Assembly (NCBI RefSeq): GCF_041911615.1
Contig: NZ_JAYROR010000127.1
Location: 5,172 to 69,171 of the forward strand
Direction of reading: 5' to 3'
From: Zoogloea sp041911615
Lineage (GTDB): Bacteria > Pseudomonadota > Gammaproteobacteria > Burkholderiales > Rhodocyclaceae
Length of the DNA stretch: 64,000 nucleotides
Shown one piece after another: positions 40,293-47,484 of this stretch. The notes beneath the pieces are model-generated. The model had not been told where the DNA came from. It ran no database searches and was given only the letters and a program-made list of their open reading frames with translations. The position numbers and the translations under genes are program-made. Within the stretch, counting starts at the first letter, position 1. The number at the start of each line of letters is the position of its first letter.

Positions 40293-40589
40293 GTGAGCTT
40301 TATTGCAGTCGTCTTTTTTGCTGTGATGGTGCTGGCAAACCTCGTGTTTGCCAGCAATCGACTGTTCGGTGTTCTAGCGTTATCAGGCGGGAAAAGTCTT
40401 GCGCTGCGGGTTCTGGAGCTTAGTGTCTGTTACCTCGCTGTGATGGGAGGTCTACGGATTTCGGAGGCTCGCCTTCACGGCAGCAGTTATGCTCAGGGTT
40501 GGGAGTTTTACGCCATTTCTATATGCCTGGCGTTGGTGATGGTTTTTCCGGGTTTCGTGTATCGATATCTGTGGAAGAAGTCCGCCTGA
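40293..40589 (+). CDS. DUF2818 membrane protein
   Basis: A 98-residue protein from GTG 40293 with about three hydrophobic helices: FIAVVFFAVMVLANLVFASNRLFG, ALRVLELSVCYLAVMGGL and FYAISICLALVMVFPGFVYR. The N-terminal helix ending in ANLVFASNRLFGVL resembles DUF2818, which habitually follows nuoN in betaproteobacteria. An earlier in-frame start (40248) would overlap nuoN. The function is unknown; its position suggests a link to complex I. Confidence 0.8.
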   Translation: MSFIAVVFFAVMVLANLVFASNRLFGVLALSGGKSLALRVLELSVCYLAVMGGLRISEARLHGSSYAQGWEFYAISICLALVMVFPGFVYRYLWKKSA

Positions 40590-40600
40590 GCGTGTTGCCG

Positions 40601-40630
40601 ATGCCCGGGTTGTCCGGGCATTGTTTTGTT
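40601..40630 (+). terminator. Terminator at the end of the nuo operon
   Basis: TGCCCGG (40602-40608), GTTGT, CCGGGCA (40614-40620), followed by TTGTTTTGTTT. An intrinsic terminator with an interrupted T-run, 11 bases after the DUF2818 gene. Confidence 0.75.
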
Positions 40631-40767
40631 TGGGATCTTTTTAGACAATTCGGTCAGTGTTTTTCGTAGAGGCAGGGCTGGCGTCTTCCGTGGATGTTGT
40701 AGTTATGGCGGATTGCGGTGAATGAAGTCGTCCTGCGTGTTGAGTGTCACTTCTTCCGTAATTGCCC

Positions 40768-41061
40768 ATGATTCTAAAAGTTGAAAACTTTGTGATTGTC
40801 GGTCGCACCAGCGACGGCAAGACGTTTCGACCCAGCGATTGGGCGGATCGGTTGTGCGGGATCATGTCCGTCTTCGGGTCAGACAATCGGATGACGTATT
40901 CCCCGTTTGTACGGCCGGCGTGCAATCTGAAAGGGGACAAGACGGTGCTCGTGGATGCGCGGATTCACGATATCGAGCCGTTGGCTTACAACTTCCTCCG
41001 TAATTTTGCGAAGGACAACGATCTTCAGGTCGAGCCCTTACCCGATGCTTATTTCGAGTAG
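40768..41061 (+). CDS. DUF3579 protein
   Basis: A 97-residue soluble protein. It has TSDGKTFRPSDWADRLCGIM, then YSPFVRPACNLKGDKTVLVD and IEPLAYNFLRNFAKDNDLQV, which matches my memory of the DUF3579 family common in betaproteobacteria. The function is unknown. The ATG at 40768 is preferred to the TTG two codons earlier. It is an isolated gene between the nuo terminator and a bidirectional terminator. The 178 bases ahead of it hold no other recognisable gene. Confidence 0.8.
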   Translation: MILKVENFVIVGRTSDGKTFRPSDWADRLCGIMSVFGSDNRMTYSPFVRPACNLKGDKTVLVDARIHDIEPLAYNFLRNFAKDNDLQVEPLPDAYFE

Positions 41062-41087
41062 TGAGTTTAGATTTCGTGCGATTGAAA

Positions 41088-41107
41088 AAAGGGAGCTGAG
41101 CTCCCTT
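41088..41107. terminator. Bidirectional terminator between the DUF3579 and PLP-decarboxylase genes
   Basis: AAAGGGAGCT followed by GAGCTCCCTTT, a near-palindromic stem with A-run on one side and TTTCTTGTTTTT on the other. It sits between convergent genes. Confidence 0.85.
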
Positions 41108-41116
41108 TCTTGTTTT

Positions 41117-42361
41117 TCAGACCAGCACTTCGACGAGATCGGGATGGCTTAGAAAGCCACGTGGACTGGCCGTTGCACCGTAAGCGCCGGACTGGAACAC
41201 CACGACCAGATTGCCGGGTTCGGCATCAGGCAGGGTTGATTTGTCGGCGATGATGTCGAGCGGCGTGCAGAGTGGGCCGACGATTGAAACGTGATGTATG
41301 GCGGGTTGATCCATGCGATCACCGATCACGACGGGGTAATTCTTGCGGATGACTTGCCCAAAATTGCCGGAGGCGGAGAGGTGGTGGTGCAGCCCGCCGT
41401 CGGTGACCAGAAAGCAGTGATCGCGGGAGACCTTCTTGTCGATGATGCTGCAGACGTAAACGCCGGCCTCTCCGACCAGATATCGCCCGAGTTCGAGGAC
41501 GATGCGCGCGCCGGGTAGTTTTTCTGCTGCTTCCTTCTGGATTTCGGCGAGATTCTTGGAGATCGGGCTCAAGTCGAGGCGACGTTCTCCGGGGAAATAC
41601 GGGATTCCAAATCCGCCGCCGAGATTGAGGAAGCGGACCTCGGACGGCGCGTAGGCGGCCAGCGTGACGGCGAGATCGAAGCACTTTCGCTGGGCTTCGA
41701 CGATGGCCTCCGGGCGAAGGTTCTGCGAGCCGGCGAAAAGATGAAAGCCTTCGAAGGCGAGCCCGGCCGTGGCGATTTCGGCGAGGAGTGCGGGCACCTG
41801 CTCGGCATCGACGCCGAACTGCTTCGGGCCGCCGCCCATTTTCATGCCGGAACTCTTCAGTTCGAAGTCCGGATTGACGCGCACCGCGACCCGGACTTGC
41901 CAGCCGGTTGCCTGCCGGATGGCGGCGAGTTCGCGCACTTCGCGAAAGGATTCGATGTTGATCAGGATGCCGGCTGCGACGGCCTGGCGGAGTTCGTCGT
42001 GACGCTTGCCGGGGCCGGCGAAACTGATTTCGAAGGGATCGGCCCCACTGTCGAGGGCGACCTGGAGTTCTTTCGCAGAAGCGACGTCGATGCCATCGAC
42101 GAGCCGGGCCATGTGGTCGACGACGGCGGGCATCGGATTCGCCTTCATGGCGTAATGGAGCTTGATGCCGGTTGGCAGACTCTCTCGGAGTTCGGCAACC
42201 CGTTGTGACAGAAGTCTTCGGTCGTAGGCGTAGAAGGGTGTTTGCCCGACACGCGCCGCGAGGCGCCGCAGTGGCAGGTTGCCGACGATCAGCTCGCCGT
42301 TCTGGACGTGGAATTGCTCCATCGGCGCGTGGGTCGGCTTTTCGCGGGAGATTTCGCTCAT
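41117..42361 (-). CDS. PLP-dependent decarboxylase, exosortase A system-associated type
   Basis: A 414-residue fold-type III PLP decarboxylase of the diaminopimelate/ornithine decarboxylase family. It has the PLP Lys at K73 (LHYAMKANP), FLNLGGGFGIPYFPGE for phosphate binding, the active-site Cys in VGPLCTPLD, and the C-terminal FQSGAYGATASPRGFLSHP. Overall it matches the family named pyridoxal-dependent decarboxylase, exosortase A system-associated. It overlaps the ligase gene by 4 bases, so the two are translated together. The substrate is unknown; a carboxylated amino acid linked to a carrier is plausible. Confidence 0.85.
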   Translation of the reverse strand: MSEISREKPTHAPMEQFHVQNGELIVGNLPLRRLAARVGQTPFYAYDRRLLSQRVAELRESLPTGIKLHYAMKANPMPAVVDHMARLVDGIDVASAKELQVALDSGADPFEISFAGPGKRHDELRQAVAAGILINIESFREVRELAAIRQATGWQVRVAVRVNPDFELKSSGMKMGGGPKQFGVDAEQVPALLAEIATAGLAFEGFHLFAGSQNLRPEAIVEAQRKCFDLAVTLAAYAPSEVRFLNLGGGFGIPYFPGERRLDLSPISKNLAEIQKEAAEKLPGARIVLELGRYLVGEAGVYVCSIIDKKVSRDHCFLVTDGGLHHHLSASGNFGQVIRKNYPVVIGDRMDQPAIHHVSIVGPLCTPLDIIADKSTLPDAEPGNLVVVFQSGAYGATASPRGFLSHPDLVEVLV

Positions 42362-43962
42362 GCTTGTACCTTGAGAGCGCTTTCGAATGCGCTGGAGAGG
42401 GTCTTGCGATCTATCTTGCCGTTGGGGTTACGGGGCAGAGGGCCGTCGCGGACTTCGATGGTGGAGGGAATCATGTAGGCCGGCATGCGCTGACGGCATT
42501 CAGCAAGAAGGGCGGCGGCGTCGAGGGGCTGCGTGTCCTTGCCGGTGGCGATGACGCAGATCGCCTGCCCCAGCGCCGGGTGGGGGACCCCGAAGGCCAC
42601 GCACTCGCCAACCTGCCCGGTGGCGTAGAGAATTTCCTCCACTTCGGTTGGGCTCACGCGGTAGCCGGAGGTTTTCATCATCTCGTCCCGGCGGCCGATG
42701 AAATACAGGTAGCCGTCTTCGTCCCGTCGGACGGTGTCGCCGGAGAACACGGCGATTTCGGGCAGCACGAGCCCGCTTTGCCGGCCGGGGGCGCCAGAGG
42801 GCAGTGGCTTGAAGCGCTCTGCCGTTTTTTCGGGGTCGTTCCAGTAGCCCAGCGCCACCAGGGCGCCGCGTTGGACGAGTTCGCCGGGTTCGTTGGCGGC
42901 GCATTCGGTGCCGTCCTCGCGCAGCACCAGCACTTCTGCGTTGGGAATCGCCTTGCCGATCGAGTCGGGTCGGATGTCGGCCTGCTCGGGCGGCAGGTAG
43001 GTGGCCCGGAAGGCTTCGGTCAGGCCGTACATCAGAAAAGGTCTGGCCCGGGGAAGGTGGGCGCGAAGCGCCTTCAAGGTGTCATGGGGCATGCGTCCGC
43101 CGGTGTTGGCGAAGTAGCGCAGGTGGTCGTCGATGTGCTCGGGCCATTTCAGTTGGGCGAGCTGGATGTAAAGCGGAGGGACAGCGGTGAGCCCCGTCAC
43201 CCTTTCCCGAACGATGGTCTTGAGCACGTCCTGGGGCAGCAGGTAGTTGAGCAGGACGACGCGCGCGCCGCTGTGAAAGGCCGTGGTGAGCTGCGAGAAG
43301 CCTGCGTCGAAGGACAGCGGCAGCGCCGCGAGCAGGGTGTCGTCGGCGTGGTTGCCGAGATAGCTGGCAACGCTTTGGGCGCCGGCAACCATGTTGCGAT
43401 GCGACAGTACGACACCTTTAGGTCGGCCGGTGCTGCCGGACGTGTACAGGATCGACAGCATGTCGGTATCGATGACTCGATGGCAGGCGCCGATCGGGGT
43501 GGCAACGAGATCCGACCACTGGACGACGTGGAGGGCCGGTAGCTCGACGGATTTGGCGAGTGGCGCGGTGAGGATGACGTGACGCAAATCGTGGCAGTGG
43601 GCGAGGGCGTCGGCGAGGAAGGGCAGGCGTTCGGGCGACGTGACGAGTACGCGGGCGTTGCAATCGCGCAGGATGTGCCCTACCTGCTCGGGCTTGAGGA
43701 TTGGATTGACCGGCACGAAGGCGCCACCCGCGCGGGCTGCCGCGAAGCTGGAAACGACGGTCTCGATGCGCTTGTCGAGGAAGATGCCGACGCGCTCGCC
43801 ACGCTCGAGACCTAGGGCGACCAGACCGCTGGCGATGTGCGCGACCTGCGCGTCCAGATCGCGATAGGCGACGGTGGTGGTGCCCGCGGTGAGCGCGGGG
43901 GCGTCGGGCGCGCGCTCGGCGGACACGCCGATGAGTTCGTGGAGGAGGGTGGCGTTGGGCAT
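42358..43962 (-). CDS. AMP-forming acyl-CoA ligase, exosortase A system-associated type
   Basis: A 534-residue adenylate-forming enzyme (ANL superfamily). It has the P-loop LYTSGSTGRPKGVVLSH near residue 171, LMYGLTEAF, the YLYFIGRRDEMMKTSGYRVSP hinge and the C-terminal Lys in NPNGKIDRKTL. The family is that of ligases associated with exosortase A gene clusters. It probably activates an amino or fatty acid for transfer to the divergently encoded carrier protein. It lies upstream of, and overlaps, the PLP decarboxylase gene. Confidence 0.85.
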   Translation of the reverse strand: MPNATLLHELIGVSAERAPDAPALTAGTTTVAYRDLDAQVAHIASGLVALGLERGERVGIFLDKRIETVVSSFAAARAGGAFVPVNPILKPEQVGHILRDCNARVLVTSPERLPFLADALAHCHDLRHVILTAPLAKSVELPALHVVQWSDLVATPIGACHRVIDTDMLSILYTSGSTGRPKGVVLSHRNMVAGAQSVASYLGNHADDTLLAALPLSFDAGFSQLTTAFHSGARVVLLNYLLPQDVLKTIVRERVTGLTAVPPLYIQLAQLKWPEHIDDHLRYFANTGGRMPHDTLKALRAHLPRARPFLMYGLTEAFRATYLPPEQADIRPDSIGKAIPNAEVLVLREDGTECAANEPGELVQRGALVALGYWNDPEKTAERFKPLPSGAPGRQSGLVLPEIAVFSGDTVRRDEDGYLYFIGRRDEMMKTSGYRVSPTEVEEILYATGQVGECVAFGVPHPALGQAICVIATGKDTQPLDAAALLAECRQRMPAYMIPSTIEVRDGPLPRNPNGKIDRKTLSSAFESALKVQA

Positions 43963-44080
43963 CGGTGTGGCGGCGGTTCGTCGGTTTGCGTTGCAGGGTG
44001 AAGGCCCGTGGGGCGGCCCGATTTGGGTTGCGTGCTGCGTCGGCGCCCAGGGCGGGGGCGTGGTACGACTTAGATCACGG

Positions 44081-44108
44081 TTCCGAATGTGGCCTTGTCG
44101 CTTATAAT
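44081..44108 (+). promoter_or_regulatory. Possible promoter of the acyl carrier protein gene
   Basis: A perfect TATAAT (44103-44108) with a poor -35 TTCCGA (44081-44086), spacing 16. It lies about 87 bases ahead of the start codon in the divergent region 43963-44195, which otherwise shows no gene. Confidence 0.4.
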
Positions 44109-44195
44109 GATAAAGGCTTGCTGTTGCAAGGTCGCATGGCTCGGCGTGGGAGTTTCGCCCGGTTTTGCGTTTGGTTTCCCGGACTGGAGTGACTT

Positions 44196-44453
44196 TTGGA
44201 TACGAAGAAGGAAGTGCTGTCGATTCTCGACGAGGTTCTGAGCCTGGGCGGCGCTGCAGCCCAGTTTGATCTCGACACGCCGCTGCTGGGCGCGCTGCCG
44301 GATCTGGACTCGATGGCGGTGGTGGGATTGATCAACATCCTCGAAGAGCATTTTGGTTTCGTCATCGAGGATGACGAGATCGACGGTTCAACCTTCGCAT
44401 CCGTGGGTTCGCTGGTCGACTTCGTCGATGGCAAGCTCGGTAAGACGGGCTGA
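44196..44453 (+). CDS. Acyl carrier protein
   Basis: An 85-residue acidic carrier protein. The phosphopantetheine site is S39 in the motif PDLDSMAVVGLINILEEHFG, and a four-helix ACP pattern can be read around it. The start is TTG at 44196 with GGAG 6 bases ahead. It is divergent from the acyl-CoA ligase and PLP decarboxylase, so the three probably form a carrier-bound activation and decarboxylation pathway. Confidence 0.88.
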   Translation: MDTKKEVLSILDEVLSLGGAAAQFDLDTPLLGALPDLDSMAVVGLINILEEHFGFVIEDDEIDGSTFASVGSLVDFVDGKLGKTG

Positions 44454-44545
44454 GTCACCGCGTGTGCGGCATCATGACTGCGCGGGCCTCTCGCGCCGGG
44501 AGATGTCGCCGACGGTCGGATGGATGATGTAGTGTGGACAAGATG

Positions 44546-44580
44546 AAAACGCCGGGCTGGCAAGCCCGGCGTTTTCTTTT
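44546..44580. terminator. Strong bidirectional terminator between the ACP gene and nasA
   Basis: A perfect 13-bp stem, AAAACGCCGGGCT (44546-44558) with AGCCCGGCGTTTT (44563-44575), GGCA loop, and T/A runs on both sides. It separates convergent genes. Confidence 0.93.
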
Positions 44581-44628
44581 GGCCGTTCGACCGCTGATGT
44601 CGGTTCGTGCTGTGCGGGGTGCGTGGGC

Positions 44629-47361
44629 TCAGGTCGCGACGCCCTGCCGCAGGCGTTTGAGCTCCGGCACGCAGGAGCCGCAATTGGTGCCGCAGCGGGT
44701 GCGGGCCTGCAACGCTTCGAGGGATTCCCCTGCCCGGAAGGCGGCAACGATGTCGTCCTCGGCGACGTCGAAGCAGTTGCAGACGACTTTGCCCCGGGCC
44801 GCCTGGCCGGCCGGCGGCTGAGTCAGCGGGGCCAGCAGCCACGGGCGCACCGCGGCCGCGGAATGGCCTTGCACCATCATGTCGGCGAGCCATTCGGCGG
44901 CACGGGTTTCGCCGGCCAGACGCACGGCTGCGAGGGAGTCGCCTTCGACCCGCGCGCGCTTGGCGATGTCCTTGCGGCTGTCCTGGTAGGAGAGTACGCG
45001 CGTGGGGTCGTCGAGGGCCAGTTCGCGGTCGAGGGCGTCGAGGACGTCGGGCGGCAGTTCGTCGCCCCGGGCCTTGAACACGACGACGGGCGCGGTGCGT
45101 CCGGCGAGGGTCAGGCTGGCGTAGGGGAAGCGGGGAAGCCACCGGCGCAGGCGTTCCATCACGGCCAGCGGATTCGGCTGCAGGCGTCCTTCGGCGTCGG
45201 CCTCGCTGCGTCGAAGGACGACGAGGGCCTGACCGGCGGTGTATTTCTCGACCTGTACGGCGGCGTGCTTGAGTTCGGGCTGCTTCGAATGGGGATCGAA
45301 CGCGGCGGGTAGGAGCACGTTGATGCCCTGGCCGCCCATCGCGTTGGCGCCCCAGTGCATCGGCACGAAGCACTGGCCGGGCCGCAGCGTGGCCGACGGG
45401 GCGACTTTCAGTACCACTTCGCCGCGCCGGCTTTTTACCGTCACGAGATCGCCGTCGCGAAGCTGGCGCCGCGTCATGTCGTCGGCGTGCATGTGCAGCA
45501 GCGGTTCGGCTTCGTGGCTGAACAGGCGGGCGACGAGCCCGGTTCGGCTCATGCCGTGCCACTGGTCGCGCAGACGGCCGGTATTCAAGTGCAGCGGGTA
45601 GCGCGCGCTGGGCGATTCGGCGGTGATGCGGTGTTCGGTGGCGACGAAACGGGCGCGGCCGCTGGGGGTGGGGAAGACGCCGTCCTCGTAGAGTCGGGTC
45701 TTGCCGCGGCGCGCGCCCGGCGGGAAAGGCCATTGCTGTGGGCCTTCGTTCTCGAGCAGGGCGTAGCTGAGGCCGGTGATGTCCAGATCGCGGCCGCGGG
45801 TGGACGCGCGGTGCTCGTTCCAGACGGCTTCGGGCGTGGCGTACGGGAACATCCGCGCGGCAAGGGCTTCCTTGCCGAGGCGGATGCCCAGACGCCGGGC
45901 GAAATCCACCACGATCGCCCAATCGTGGCGGGCCTCGCCCGGCGGGGGCACGGCGGCTCGGACGCGGCTGATGGTGCGTTCCGAGTTGGTGACGGTGCCA
46001 TCCTTCTCGCCCCAGGTGCTGGCCGGGAGCAGGAGGTCGGCGTAGGTGCAGGTTTCGGTGTGCCCAAAGGCTTCCTGGACGACGACGAATTCGGCGCTGC
46101 GCAGGGCTTCGTGGACCAGTGTCTGGTCGGGCATCGACTGGGCCGGGTTGGTACAGGCGATCCACACCGCCTTCACTTCGCCCGACCTGAGTGCCTGAAA
46201 CAGCTCGACGGCGCTCTTGCCCGGTGTCGCGGGCACGCTGTCCACGCCCCACAAGGCGGCGACTTCGGCGCGATGGTCGGGATTGGCCATGTCGCGGTGG
46301 GCCGAGAGCAGGTTGGCGAGCCCGCCGACTTCGCGCCCGCCCATGGCGTTGGGCTGCCCGGTGAGCGAGAACGGGCCGGCACCCGGTCGGCCGATCTGGC
46401 CGGTGGCGAGGTGCAGGTTGATGAGCGCCGAATTGTTGTGGGTGCCGAAGGAGAACTGGTTGAGCCCCTGGCAGTACATCGACAAGGTGGCCGGCGACGT
46501 GGCGAAGAGCTGGGCCGCCTGCTCGATGGCTTTACGGTCGAGCCCGCAGATCGAAGCAGCCATGGCCGGCGAATATTCGCGAACGATCTTCTTGAGGGCG
46601 TCGAAGCCTTCGGTGTGGGCCTCGATGTAGTCGCGATTCACCCAGCCTTCCCACAGCATGACGTGGAGCATGGCGTTGTACAGGGCGATGTCGGTGCCCG
46701 GCAGCAGCGCCAGGTGCAGGTCGGCGGCTTCGGCGGTGTCGGTGCGGCGGGGGTCGATGACCACCAGCTTCATGTCGGGGTTGGCCTTGCGGGCGTCCTC
46801 GATACGGCGAAACGCGATCGGGTGGGCGAAGGCGGTGTTGCTGCCGGCAATGAACAGGGCCCGGGTGTGGGCGATGTCGTCGTAGCTGCACGGGGGCGCG
46901 TCGGCTCCCAGGCTCAGTTTGTAGCCTGCGACGGCGCTCGACATGCACAGCCGGGAGTTGGTGTCGAGGTTGTTCGTGCCGATCAGGCCCTTCACCAGCT
47001 TGTTGAAGACGTAATAATCCTCGGTGAGGAGCTGGCCGGCGCCATACACGGCCACGGCGTCGGGGCCGTGTATGGCGATGATCGCGGCGAAACGCTCGGC
47101 GGCGGTGTCGAGGGCGACGTCCCAGCTCACCCGTTGGCGGGCGTCGGCGCGGCTCGGGCGCAGTTCGGGGTAGAGGGCGCGGGCGGCGAGGGTTTCGGGC
47201 GCGGCAGACAGGTGCAGGGTGGCGCCCTTGGTGCACAGGCGGCCGAAATTGGCAGGGTGATCCGGGTCGCCTTTCACGCCGACGATGCGGCCCGCTTCGT
47301 GTTCGATGATGACGCCGCAGCCTACGCCGCAGTAACAGCAGGTGGATTTCGTTTCGGCCAT
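44629..47361 (-). CDS. nasA: Assimilatory nitrate reductase, large catalytic subunit
   Basis: A 910-residue cytoplasmic bis-MGD molybdoenzyme reducing nitrate to nitrite. The N-terminal [4Fe-4S] site is C8-x2-C11-x3-C15 with a fourth Cys in GRLCTKG. The body has TNNLDTNSRLCMSSAVAGY (the catalytic region), MYCQGLNQFSFGTHNN and FGHTETCTYADLLLPASTWG. The C-terminal molybdopterin dinucleotide domain begins near LHLNTGRLRDQWHGMSRTG. A BFD-like [2Fe-2S] domain (VVCNCFDV, then CGTNCGSCVPELKRL) ends the protein, as in NasA/NarB types. ATG 47361 has GGAG 6 bases ahead and a sigma-54 promoter just upstream. No nirBD or nitrate transporter lies in the window. Confidence 0.95.
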   Translation of the reverse strand: MAETKSTCCYCGVGCGVIIEHEAGRIVGVKGDPDHPANFGRLCTKGATLHLSAAPETLAARALYPELRPSRADARQRVSWDVALDTAAERFAAIIAIHGPDAVAVYGAGQLLTEDYYVFNKLVKGLIGTNNLDTNSRLCMSSAVAGYKLSLGADAPPCSYDDIAHTRALFIAGSNTAFAHPIAFRRIEDARKANPDMKLVVIDPRRTDTAEAADLHLALLPGTDIALYNAMLHVMLWEGWVNRDYIEAHTEGFDALKKIVREYSPAMAASICGLDRKAIEQAAQLFATSPATLSMYCQGLNQFSFGTHNNSALINLHLATGQIGRPGAGPFSLTGQPNAMGGREVGGLANLLSAHRDMANPDHRAEVAALWGVDSVPATPGKSAVELFQALRSGEVKAVWIACTNPAQSMPDQTLVHEALRSAEFVVVQEAFGHTETCTYADLLLPASTWGEKDGTVTNSERTISRVRAAVPPPGEARHDWAIVVDFARRLGIRLGKEALAARMFPYATPEAVWNEHRASTRGRDLDITGLSYALLENEGPQQWPFPPGARRGKTRLYEDGVFPTPSGRARFVATEHRITAESPSARYPLHLNTGRLRDQWHGMSRTGLVARLFSHEAEPLLHMHADDMTRRQLRDGDLVTVKSRRGEVVLKVAPSATLRPGQCFVPMHWGANAMGGQGINVLLPAAFDPHSKQPELKHAAVQVEKYTAGQALVVLRRSEADAEGRLQPNPLAVMERLRRWLPRFPYASLTLAGRTAPVVVFKARGDELPPDVLDALDRELALDDPTRVLSYQDSRKDIAKRARVEGDSLAAVRLAGETRAAEWLADMMVQGHSAAAVRPWLLAPLTQPPAGQAARGKVVCNCFDVAEDDIVAAFRAGESLEALQARTRCGTNCGSCVPELKRLRQGVAT

Positions 47362-47388
47362 GGCAGCTCCATTTGATGCGTGTTGCAA

Positions 47389-47404
47389 AGCAAACCATGT
47401 GCCA
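47389..47404 (-). promoter_or_regulatory. Near-consensus sigma-54 (RpoN) -24/-12 promoter of nasA
   Basis: Reading the minus strand from 47404: TGGCAC, ATGGT, TTGCT. This fits the consensus TGGCACG-N4-TTGCW except for the base after TGGCAC, with correct GG-to-GC spacing. Transcription would begin near 47377, about 16 bases ahead of the nasA start, leaving room for the GGAG ribosome site. It implies NtrC-type nitrogen control. Confidence 0.75.
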
Positions 47405-47426
47405 TGGGAGGAAACACGTCATTTGC

Positions 47427-47459
47427 CCGTTCCGGTGGGGCCGCGGCACCGGAACGGGG
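47427..47459. other. 12-bp perfect hairpin between the CHAT gene and nasA
   Basis: CCCGTTCCGGTG, a 9-base loop GGGCCGCGG and CACCGGAACGGG. It lies about 25 bases behind the CHAT gene stop and upstream of the nasA sigma-54 promoter. No T-run follows on the minus strand, so it may be a 3'-end hairpin or a rho-assisted terminator of the CHAT transcript, or an operator-like dyad for nasA. Confidence 0.55.
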
Positions 47460-47484
47460 GGCGGGCAAGGCCCAAGGCGGTGCG

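Noticed and set aside
40641..40940. Minus-strand 99-codon frame between nuo and the DUF3579 gene
   Set aside because: It runs antisense to the recognisable DUF3579 gene and has no ribosome site or motif.
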